Shown: positions 5,977 through 12,132 of the stretch, one piece after another
Layout of the letters: every line of letters starts with the position of its first letter
How positions within the stretch are numbered: the first letter of the stretch is position 1
NCBI GenBank assembly: GCA_023430845.1
Contig: JAEYYJ010000021.1
Coordinates: forward strand, 1-12,132
Length of the DNA stretch: 12,132 nt
Reading direction: 5' to 3'
From: Pseudomonadota bacterium
GTDB lineage: Bacteria; Pseudomonadota; Alphaproteobacteria; Rhizobiales; Hyphomicrobiaceae
Notes under the pieces: generated by a model
The model's database searches: none
Told to the model about the DNA's origin: nothing
The model's input: the letters and a program-made list of their open reading frames with translations, nothing else
Program-made: the position numbers and the translations under genes

Positions 5977-7248
5977 ATGAGCCGCGAGCTTGCCAGAGTT
6001 GAGGAAATCGAAGGGGCCGTAGACGAGCGGATCTCGGATCGCGCGCGGCCGATCCCGCGGATCTCGATCCAGGCATTCTGCGAGCGCGCAGAGACGGCCG
6101 ATGCCATCCAGGTCGCGGCCGAGGACCGCAGGCTCATCAAGACGCATGTCAGCGTTCATATGGGTGGCGTGCAGGCCGCGGTGGCGCACTACACGGAAAG
6201 CCCGACGCCGAACTTGATCATCATCGAGTCGACGCTTCCGCAGCGCGAGTTCGTTGCCGAGCTCGATCGCCTCGCCGAGTCGTGCGACGCCGGCACGAAG
6301 GTCATCGTGATCGGCCATACCAATGATGTGGCACTCTACCGCGACATACTCCGCCGCGGTGTCAGCGAGTACCTGATTGCCCCGATCGGGCCGCTCGAGC
6401 TCATGGAGAGCCTGTCGAATCTCTACAACGATCCTCAGTCCGATCCGGTCGGCAACGTCTATGCCTTCGTCGGCGCCAAGGGCGGTGTGGGATCGAGCAC
6501 GGTCTGCCATAACGTCGCGTGGACGATCTCGGAGATGATGAAGCAGTCGGTCGTGATCGCCGATCTCGACCTGCCGTTTGGCACTGCCGGCCTCGATTTC
6601 AATCAGGATCCCGTGCAGGGCATCGCCGATGCCATCTCGACGCCTGAGCGTCTCGACGAGGTTCTCCTCGATCGCCTTCTGACGAAGTGCTCGGAGTATC
6701 TGAGCATTTTCGCGGCGCCCGGCGCCCTCGACCGCGAATACGATCTTTCGGCGGATGCCTGCGATATCGTTCTCGACGTGGTGCGCCAGAACGTGCCCTA
6801 CGTAGCGCTCGACGTCCCGCATATGTGGACGGTGTGGACGAAGCGCATGGTCCTCAACGCCGACAGCGTGATCATCACCGCGGCGCCGGATCTGGCCAAT
6901 CTGCGCAACGCCAAGAACATGTTCGATCTCATCAAGCAGGCGCGCCACAACGACAAGCCGCCGCTGCTGGTGCTGAGCACTGTCGGCGTGCCGAAGCGCC
7001 CTGAGATTTCGATCAAGGATTTCGAGTCGGCAATGGGCACAAAGGCCGCTGCGATCATCGAATTCGACTGCGAGACATTCGGTCAGGCCGCCAATAACGG
7101 CCAGATGATCGAGGAGCTGTTGCCGAAGGCCAAGGCCGTGCCGGCGATCCACGAGATCGCATCGGCATTGACCGGGCGCCGCGAGCAGAAAGCGGCGAAG
7201 GTCGGTGCACTCGATGGAATTCTCGGCAAGCTGAGACTGAAGCGCTAA
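5977..7248 (+). CDS. cpaE: Tad pilus assembly ATPase-like protein CpaE/TadZ
   Basis: CpaE is a cytoplasmic MinD/ParA-superfamily protein that places the pilus machine at the pole in studied relatives. The 423 residues contain an N-terminal receiver-like domain (about 33-150). Glu84 (LIIIES) occupies the position where a phosphoacceptor Asp would be expected. A MinD-like domain follows. Its P-loop reads AKGGVGSST (167-175): the first lysine (Lys168) is kept, but the Walker A lysine is Ser173, a change known in CpaE proteins. Walker A' is IADLDLPFGTAGLDF with Asp196 and Asp198, and a conserved ALDVPHMWTVWT segment follows. The start ATG has GAGGA (5964-5968) 8 nt upstream. A 68-nt spacer separates it from cpaD, and only 12 nt separate it from cpaF. 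Confidence 0.93.
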   Translation: MSRELARVEEIEGAVDERISDRARPIPRISIQAFCERAETADAIQVAAEDRRLIKTHVSVHMGGVQAAVAHYTESPTPNLIIIESTLPQREFVAELDRLAESCDAGTKVIVIGHTNDVALYRDILRRGVSEYLIAPIGPLELMESLSNLYNDPQSDPVGNVYAFVGAKGGVGSSTVCHNVAWTISEMMKQSVVIADLDLPFGTAGLDFNQDPVQGIADAISTPERLDEVLLDRLLTKCSEYLSIFAAPGALDREYDLSADACDIVLDVVRQNVPYVALDVPHMWTVWTKRMVLNADSVIITAAPDLANLRNAKNMFDLIKQARHNDKPPLLVLSTVGVPKRPEISIKDFESAMGTKAAAIIEFDCETFGQAANNGQMIEELLPKAKAVPAIHEIASALTGRREQKAAKVGALDGILGKLRLKR

Positions 7249-7260
7249 GGAGTGCCAGGC

Positions 7261-8736
7261 ATGTTCGGCAGGCGTCCCAATGATTCATCCGCACCGCGCC
7301 GTCCGGCAGCGCCGGCGTCGCCGGGCGCGCCGGCACCTGCAGGCGAAGCTCCACGCACGGTAGTGGCCGCCGTGCCGGCAGCACCGCCACGCGTCGATCC
7401 GATCGAGCAGACGCGCCGGCATTCCGAGGAGTACTACGACGTCAAGACCTCGGTCTTCAATGCGCTGATCGATACGATCGACTTGACGCAGCTCGCCAAG
7501 CTCGAGGCTGCCGCCGCGCGCGAGGAAATCCGCGACATCGTCGGCGAGATCATACAGCTCAAGAACGTCGTGATGTCGATCGCCGAGCAGGAAGAACTGC
7601 TCGAGGACATCTGCAACGACGTGCTCGGCTATGGTCCGCTCGAGCCGCTTCTCGCCCGCGACGATATCGCCGACATCATGGTCAACGGCGCCGGTACGAC
7701 CTTCATCGAGGTCAACGGTAAGGTTCAGAAGACGGGCGTGCGCTTTGCCGACAACGCGCAGCTCATGAACATCTGCCAGCGCATCGTCAGCCAGGTCGGC
7801 AGGCGCGTCGATGAAAGCTCGCCGATCTGCGACGCGCGCTTGCCTGACGGTAGCCGTGTCAACGTCATCGCGCCGCCGCTCGCGATCGATGGTCCTGCGC
7901 TCACCATTCGTAAGTTCAAGAAAGACCGCCTGAAGCTCGAGCAGCTCGTCCAGTTCGGCTCCATTACGGCGGATGCGAAGGCGATCCTCGAGGTTATCGG
8001 CCGCGTCCGTTGCAACATCCTCATTTCCGGCGGTACCGGTTCGGGTAAGACGACGCTGCTCAACTGCATGACCGGTTCGATCGACGCCGACGAGCGCATC
8101 ATCACATGCGAGGACTCGGCCGAGCTCCAGCTCCAGCAGCCGCATGTCGTCCGGCTCGAAACGCGCCCGCCGAACCTGGAGGGCGAGGGCGAAATCACGA
8201 TGCGTGATCTCGTCAAGAACTGCCTGCGTATGCGTCCTGAGCGCATCATCGTCGGCGAGGTCCGCGGACCTGAGGCGTTCGACCTGCTGCAGGCGATGAA
8301 CACGGGCCACGACGGCTCCATGGGCACGCTCCACTCCAACAGCCCGCGCGAAGCCATCAGCCGTCTCGAGTCGATGATCATGATGGGCGGTTACGCGCTG
8401 CCGACCAAGACCATCCGCGAGATGATCGTCGGATCGATCGATATCATCATCCAGGCATCGCGCCTGCGCGATGGTTCGCGCAAGATCACGCACATCACCG
8501 AGGTGGTGGGCATGGAAGGTGATGTGGTCACGCTCCAGAACCTCATCGTATTCGACATCACCGGTGAGGATGCCAACGGCAAGCTCATCGGCCGCCATCG
8601 CTCGACAGGTATCGCGCGCCCGCGCTTCTGGGAGCGCGCCGAGTACTACAACGAGACTGAAAAACTGTCCCAGGCGCTGGTGAATTCGGAAGTCCGCGAC
8701 ACCATGGGCCGGACGATGGGAGAGGCCGATGCTTGA
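7261..8736 (+). CDS. cpaF: Tad pilus secretion ATPase CpaF/TadA
   Basis: CpaF is the hexameric type II/IV secretion-family ATPase that powers Flp pilus assembly at the inner-membrane face. The 491-residue protein has a Pro/Ala-rich, probably disordered N-terminus (about 12-43). A helical N-terminal domain follows, with YGPLEPLL and DIMVNG motifs, then the RecA-like core. Walker A is GGTGSGKTT (Lys263). The Asp-box region is ITCEDSAELQL. Walker B is RIIVGEVRG with catalytic Glu333, and the His-box region is MGTLHSNSPREA. All key residues are intact. ATG 7261 is preferred over an in-frame GTG at 7252 because AAGGAG (7247-7252) is then 8 nt away. The 3' end overlaps tadB by 8 nt, indicating coupled translation with the platform proteins it drives. 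Confidence 0.96.
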   Translation: MFGRRPNDSSAPRRPAAPASPGAPAPAGEAPRTVVAAVPAAPPRVDPIEQTRRHSEEYYDVKTSVFNALIDTIDLTQLAKLEAAAAREEIRDIVGEIIQLKNVVMSIAEQEELLEDICNDVLGYGPLEPLLARDDIADIMVNGAGTTFIEVNGKVQKTGVRFADNAQLMNICQRIVSQVGRRVDESSPICDARLPDGSRVNVIAPPLAIDGPALTIRKFKKDRLKLEQLVQFGSITADAKAILEVIGRVRCNILISGGTGSGKTTLLNCMTGSIDADERIITCEDSAELQLQQPHVVRLETRPPNLEGEGEITMRDLVKNCLRMRPERIIVGEVRGPEAFDLLQAMNTGHDGSMGTLHSNSPREAISRLESMIMMGGYALPTKTIREMIVGSIDIIIQASRLRDGSRKITHITEVVGMEGDVVTLQNLIVFDITGEDANGKLIGRHRSTGIARPRFWERAEYYNETEKLSQALVNSEVRDTMGRTMGEADA

Positions 8737-9727
8737 TGCCGAGATGATGCAGCTCGGGTTGGTCGGGCTTGCGGCGATCTCCGCGGCAGCGATGATCTAC
8801 ATCCTCGCCTATCCGCTGCTTTCGGGGGATTCGAAGGTAGAAAAGCGCTTGCACGGCGTCACCGAGAACAAGGTGAAGCGGGCTGCGCGCAACGCCCAGG
8901 CGGAGCAGGTCAGCAATCGACGCCGGCAGGTCGCAGATACGCTGAAGGAGCTCGAGCAGAAGCAGAAGCAGCGTGAGAAGCTGACGATGCGGACGCGCCT
9001 CGAGCGCGCCGGCCTTGAGATCACGCCGAAGACTTTCTGGATTTCCAGCGCAGTGGCGGGCGCGGCTATTGGTGTGCTGACCTACGTGTCGCTGCCCGGT
9101 ATGAACCCGCTGATTGCCGTCGCAGCGATGTTCGTCGGTGGTCTCGGCGTGCCGCGATGGCTCGTCACGCGCATGATCAAGCGGCGCCAGTCCAAGTTCC
9201 TCGACGAGTTTGCAAACTCGATCGACGTCATCGTGCGCGGTGTCAAATCGGGGCTACCGCTCAATGAGTGCCTCAACATCATCGCCCGTGAGAGCCCGTC
9301 TCCGATCAAGGAGGAGTTCAAGGAACTGGTCGAGCAGCAGCGCGTCGGCGTGCCGCTCGCCGAGTGCTTCGAGCGCATGATGTCGCGTATGCCCCTTGCC
9401 GAGGTCAACTTCTTCGCGATCGTCATCGCAATCCAACAGCAGGCCGGCGGCAACCTCTCGGAGGCGCTCGGTAACCTCGCCGGCGTGTTGCGCGACAGAA
9501 AGCGGATGCAGTCGAAGGTCAAGGCTCTTTCGGCGGAAGCCAAGGCTTCCGCAGGTGTGCTTGCCTGCTTGCCCTTTGCCGTCATGGGCATGGTCTACAT
9601 ATCGACGCCTGGCTACATCAAGCTCCTCTTCACCGCAAAGATGGGGAATTTCATGCTGCTGTGCGGCGCGGTCTGGATGCTGTGCGGTCTTCTCGTGATG
9701 AAGAAGATGATCAACTTCAAGTACTGA
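8729..9727 (+). CDS. tadB: Tad pilus inner-membrane platform protein TadB (T2SSF domain)
   Basis: TadB is one of two polytopic platform proteins that couple CpaF ATP turnover to pilin extraction. The 332 residues have an N-terminal membrane helix (about 8-31) and a long charged, Gln/Lys-rich and probably helical segment (about 35-95). Two membrane helices follow (about 103-121 and 123-140), then a GspF/T2SSF cytoplasmic domain (about 155-285). That domain includes DEFANSIDVIVRGVKSGLPL and the QQAGGNLSEALGNLAGVLRDR signature. Two C-terminal helices (about 274-292 and 307-324) end the protein. GGGAG (8718-8722) lies 6 nt upstream inside the cpaF end, supporting the overlapping ATG. It pairs with TadC downstream. 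Confidence 0.94.
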   Translation: MLDAEMMQLGLVGLAAISAAAMIYILAYPLLSGDSKVEKRLHGVTENKVKRAARNAQAEQVSNRRRQVADTLKELEQKQKQREKLTMRTRLERAGLEITPKTFWISSAVAGAAIGVLTYVSLPGMNPLIAVAAMFVGGLGVPRWLVTRMIKRRQSKFLDEFANSIDVIVRGVKSGLPLNECLNIIARESPSPIKEEFKELVEQQRVGVPLAECFERMMSRMPLAEVNFFAIVIAIQQQAGGNLSEALGNLAGVLRDRKRMQSKVKALSAEAKASAGVLACLPFAVMGMVYISTPGYIKLLFTAKMGNFMLLCGAVWMLCGLLVMKKMINFKY

Positions 9728-9730
9728 GCG

Positions 9731-9744
9731 AGACGCGCGCGTCT
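9731..9744. repeat. Perfect 14-bp palindrome between tadB and tadC
   Basis: AGACGCGCGCGTCT is its own reverse complement and lies 3 nt after the tadB stop. In RNA it could form a 5-bp stem with a CGCG loop. The tadC ribosome site AAGGAG (9761-9766) lies beyond it. It could be an intercistronic mRNA hairpin or a chance GC-rich palindrome; no T-tract follows, so it is not a standard terminator. Confidence 0.5.
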
Positions 9745-9776
9745 GCGGACTGCGGCGCGGAAGGAGACTAGATATC

Positions 9777-10748
9777 ATGATGGAGTTCGTCGAAGGGTTC
9801 ATGAACCCGCAGCTGCTGGTGATGATCCTCGCCGCTGCCGCGACCTTCGCGACGGTGCTGACGGTTGCCATGCCGCTTGTTTCGCGCGACCGCATGGCGT
9901 ACCGCATGAAGTCCATGGCGACGGAGCGCGACAAGATGCGCGCAGCCCGCATGGCGGAGTTCAGTAAGGACGGTCAGGGTCGCCTGCGGCAGACGCCGAA
10001 AGGCTTCATGCAGCAGATCGTGACCCGTCTCAATCTGCGGAAAGCCTTCGACACCGACGAGGTGCGCGACCTCCTCAAAATGGCGGGTCTGCGTGGCCAG
10101 GCGCCGCTGGTCGCCTATATGTTCTTCCGCCTCGTCATGCCAATCATCGTTACGATTGTGGCGCTTATCTATCTCTTCGGCATCGCCAACATGCAGCATC
10201 CGCCCATCGCCAAGTTCGGCATGGCAATCGCCGCCGGCTATGCTGGCTTCTACCTACCGAACGTGTTCCTGAAAAACCTCGTCCAGAAGCGGCAGGCGTC
10301 GATCACCCAGGCCTTTCCCGACGCGCTCGACATGCTGCTGATCTGCGTCCAGGCGGGCATGTCGATCGAGGCGGCCTTCGGCAAGGTGTCCAAGGAGGTG
10401 TCGAGCCAGTCACTCGAACTCGCCGAGGAGTTCAGCCTCACGACGGCCGAGCTTTCGTACCTGCAGGATCGCCGCATTGCGTTCGAGAACCTCGGCAAGC
10501 GCACGGGCATCGCCGGTATCAAGGCCGTCGCCACGGCCCTCATCCAGGCCGAGCGCTACGGTACGCCCGTCGGTCAGGCTCTGCGCGTCATGGCCAAGGA
10601 AAACCGCGACATGCGCATGTCGGAAGCCGAGCGCAAGGCCGCCGCCCTGCCGCCGAAACTGACCGTGCCCATGATCGTGTTCTTCCTGCCCGTCCTCTTC
10701 ATCGTCATTCTGGGCCCAGCGGCCATCCAGGTCATGAAGTGGAATTAG
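9777..10748 (+). CDS. tadC: Tad pilus inner-membrane platform protein TadC (T2SSF domain)
   Basis: TadC is the second platform protein and partner of TadB. The 323 residues contain an N-terminal helix (about 12-35), a basic cytoplasmic stretch, two helices (about 112-135 and 144-165), a T2SSF domain (about 178-290) and a C-terminal helix (about 296-316). Within the T2SSF domain, FPDALDMLLICVQAGMSIEA is the hallmark, followed by ELSYLQDRRIAFENLGKRTG and QAERYGTPVGQALRVMA. The ending LPVLFIVILGPAAIQVM is typical of TadC. ATG 9777 has AAGGAG (9761-9766) upstream; the next codon is also ATG (9780), so the exact start may shift by one codon. It is the last Tad gene in the window: the usual TadD gene does not follow. 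Confidence 0.94.
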   Translation: MMEFVEGFMNPQLLVMILAAAATFATVLTVAMPLVSRDRMAYRMKSMATERDKMRAARMAEFSKDGQGRLRQTPKGFMQQIVTRLNLRKAFDTDEVRDLLKMAGLRGQAPLVAYMFFRLVMPIIVTIVALIYLFGIANMQHPPIAKFGMAIAAGYAGFYLPNVFLKNLVQKRQASITQAFPDALDMLLICVQAGMSIEAAFGKVSKEVSSQSLELAEEFSLTTAELSYLQDRRIAFENLGKRTGIAGIKAVATALIQAERYGTPVGQALRVMAKENRDMRMSEAERKAAALPPKLTVPMIVFFLPVLFIVILGPAAIQVMKWN

Positions 10749-10790
10749 TCATCTGCGGCTGTTGCATTGCAGCCATCAGTCGGCAGATGA
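10749..10790 (+). terminator. Nested hairpin after tadC, possible end of the Tad transcript
   Basis: Immediately after the tadC stop, TCATCTGC (10749-10756) pairs perfectly with GCAGATGA (10783-10790). Inside it, GGCTG (10757-10761) pairs with CAGCC (10770-10774). There is no downstream T-run, so it is not a classical intrinsic terminator. It may be a 3'-end stabiliser or part of a Rho-dependent end. Confidence 0.38.
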
Positions 10791-10867
10791 GCACACCATC
10801 GGGCTAGCCGACGCGACCACTGTTGGGGTACAGCCATCCGGTGAATGCTGTCGCCCGATGACGAGGT

Positions 10868-10888
10868 CCCGGCCCATGTGGAGCCGGG
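10868..10888 (+). promoter_or_regulatory. GC-rich hairpin in the probable glpD leader
   Basis: CCCGGC (10868-10873) pairs with GCCGGG (10883-10888), and CCA/TGG can extend the stem inward. It ends about 50 nt before the preferred glpD start and may structure the leader. If glpD instead starts at the ATG at 10845, it is simply coding sequence. I see no clear promoter hexamers in the tadC-glpD interval. Confidence 0.25.
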
Positions 10889-10937
10889 TGCGGCGGGCGG
10901 CCTGAGCCCGACCCACAGCCCGACAGGCGGTCAACGC

Positions 10938-12132
10938 GTGCGACCTCCGGATGCATACGATCTCGCGATCATCGGCGGCGGCGTGAACGGCTGCGGCATT
11001 GCCGCGGACGCTGCTGGGCGTGGGCTCACGGTTTTTCTCGCCGAAAAGGCGGATCTCGGCGGCGCGACAAGCTCGGCGAGCTCCAAGCTCGTGCATGGCG
11101 GATTGCGTTATCTCGAGCACTATGCCTTCCGCCTCGTCCGCGAGGCGCTCGGCGAGCGCGAAGTCTTGCTCGCGAAGGCGCCGCATATCATCTGGCCCTT
11201 GCGGTTCGTGTTGCCGCACATGCCGGGCCAGCGGCCGCGCTGGATGTTGCGCGCCGGCCTGTTTCTCTATGACAACCTCTATCGCCGCAAGGCCGTGCCT
11301 GGGTCGACTGCTCTCGATCTGACGCGCGATCCGGTTGGACTGCCGCTGAAGCCTGAGCTTACGCGCGGGTTTGCCTACTGGGATTGCTGGGTGGACGATG
11401 CCCGGCTCGTTATCCTCAATGCTCAGGCGGCAGCCGAACGCGGTGCCGAGATCCTTCCGCGCCACGAGGTCACGGCCGTGCGTGCCGAGGGCGCGCTTTG
11501 GCGGCTCATGGTGCGCGGCGCGGGCCAAGAACGCGAGGTGCGCGCACGAGCCCTCGTCAACGCGGCTGGCCCGTGGGTGGAGAAGGTCGGCGGCGCTATT
11601 ACCGGGCGTGCGGCGCCGCGCTTGCGCCTCATCAAGGGCAGTCATCTCGTCGTGCCGCGCATCGAGGGCGCTGATGATGCCTATCTGATGCAGAACAGCG
11701 ATGGCCGGGTGGTCTTCGCGCTGCCTTATGAGGAGCACTTCACGCTCATCGGCACGACCGATGTCGCCTATACCGGCGACCCCGGCGCGGTTGCGATCGA
11801 TGAAGGCGAGATCGCCTATCTCCTGGATCTCGCGAGCCGCTTCTTTCGCGTGCCGTTGCGGCGGCAGGAGGTCGTTTGGACCTACGCTGGTGTGCGGCCG
11901 CTCTATGACGACCAGTCGGCCAATCCATCGGCTGTTACGCGCGACTATCATCTGGAGCTTGCCGCCGAGGCCGGCGCGCCGCCGCTGCTGACGGTCATGG
12001 GCGGCAAGGTCACGACTTATCGCCGGCTTGCTGAGGAAGCGCTCGAGCGCCTCGCGCCGCATCTGGCGGGCATGGGCCCCGCATGGACGGCTGGCGCGCC
12101 ACTGCCCGGCGGCGATCTCGACGGCAGCGGCT
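10938..12132 (+). CDS. glpD: Aerobic glycerol-3-phosphate dehydrogenase GlpD, N-terminal part (3' truncated)
   Basis: GlpD is a membrane-associated FAD enzyme that oxidises glycerol 3-phosphate to dihydroxyacetone phosphate and passes electrons to quinone. The visible 398 codons follow E. coli GlpD nearly end to end. They include the FAD-binding Rossmann motif IIGGGVNGCGIAADAAGRG (residues 11-29), Glu36 at the end of the second strand, ATSSASSKLVHGGLRYLEHY, the WVDDARLV block, RLIKGSHLVVPR, LIGTTDVAY, VVWTYAGVRPLYDD and MGGKVTTYRRLAEEALE. About 100 C-terminal residues lie beyond the window (E. coli GlpD is about 500 residues). The start is uncertain. GTG 10938 gives a typical short N-terminus and has AGGCGG 7 nt upstream; ATG 10845 would add 31 Pro/Gly-rich residues. 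It follows tadC by about 190 nt and is functionally unrelated to the pilus. Confidence 0.95.
   Translation, partial: MRPPDAYDLAIIGGGVNGCGIAADAAGRGLTVFLAEKADLGGATSSASSKLVHGGLRYLEHYAFRLVREALGEREVLLAKAPHIIWPLRFVLPHMPGQRPRWMLRAGLFLYDNLYRRKAVPGSTALDLTRDPVGLPLKPELTRGFAYWDCWVDDARLVILNAQAAAERGAEILPRHEVTAVRAEGALWRLMVRGAGQEREVRARALVNAAGPWVEKVGGAITGRAAPRLRLIKGSHLVVPRIEGADDAYLMQNSDGRVVFALPYEEHFTLIGTTDVAYTGDPGAVAIDEGEIAYLLDLASRFFRVPLRRQEVVWTYAGVRPLYDDQSANPSAVTRDYHLELAAEAGAPPLLTVMGGKVTTYRRLAEEALERLAPHLAGMGPAWTAGAPLPGGDLDGSG

Noticed and set aside
5830..7152. 440-codon minus-strand open frame
   Set aside because: It is antisense to the end of cpaD and to cpaE; the Arg/His/Asp-rich translation has no recognisable motif and no plausible ribosome site.
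7285..8598. 437-codon minus-strand open frame
   Set aside because: It is antisense to cpaF, which has all ATPase motifs intact; the minus frame is open because of GC-biased codon use.
10776..12062. 428-codon minus-strand open frame
   Set aside because: It is exactly antisense to glpD, whose + translation matches a known enzyme throughout; the minus product is rich in Arg, His and Ala without recognisable domains, typical of high-GC antisense shadows.
1..12132. CRISPR arrays, tRNA or rRNA genes, insertion sequences, phage or attachment sites
   Set aside because: I looked for regular repeats, transposase motifs, terminal inverted repeats and cloverleaf-like segments and saw none; gene content and base composition look uniform.

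Overview
The window comes from a GC-rich alphaproteobacterium, most likely of the Hyphomicrobiales (Rhizobiales) type. The basis is strong G/C preference at third codon positions, alphaproteobacterial-style Cpa/Tad proteins (a CpaD lipoprotein, and a CpaE with a degenerate receiver domain and an altered P-loop), and two sequences resembling binding sites for the alphaproteobacterial regulator CtrA. The genus is not resolved. I saw no tRNA, rRNA, insertion sequence, CRISPR array or other sign of recent transfer.

Layout. Positions 1-1197 hold the 3' end of a DUF2339 multi-pass membrane protein gene (+), cut by the window start. Facing it on the minus strand (1272-1442) is a small Flp/Fap-type pilin gene, with a shared hairpin between the two ends. 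A divergent control region (1443-1745) separates flp from the + strand run cpaA (1746-2249), cpaB (2557-3342), cpaC (3491-5140), cpaD (5168-5908), cpaE (5977-7248), cpaF (7261-8736), tadB (8729-9727) and tadC (9777-10748). The window ends in the first ~400 codons of an aerobic glycerol-3-phosphate dehydrogenase gene (glpD, from about 10938), which runs off the 3' edge.

How the genes work together. The locus is a nearly complete tight-adherence (Tad/Flp, type IVc) pilus machine. CpaA matures the Flp prepilin. CpaF is the cytoplasmic ATPase motor and TadB/TadC are the inner-membrane platform. CpaE is the MinD/ParA-like localisation factor. CpaB, CpaC and CpaD form the periplasmic and outer-membrane channel. 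The usual TadD pilotin and TadE/F/G pseudopilins are absent here and must lie elsewhere if present. DUF2339 and GlpD are flanking genes with no evident role in the pilus.

Regulation. cpaC to tadC is tightly packed, with an 8-nt overlap at cpaF/tadB, and is probably one operon. Larger gaps precede cpaA, cpaB (307 nt) and cpaC (148 nt). One CtrA-like TTAAC-N6-TTNA(C/G) element lies about 65-75 nt upstream of the start codon of each of cpaA and cpaB. This is the most interesting regulatory hint in the window, but it is inferred from sequence only. Overall this is a well-known system; I did not find a clearly new one.
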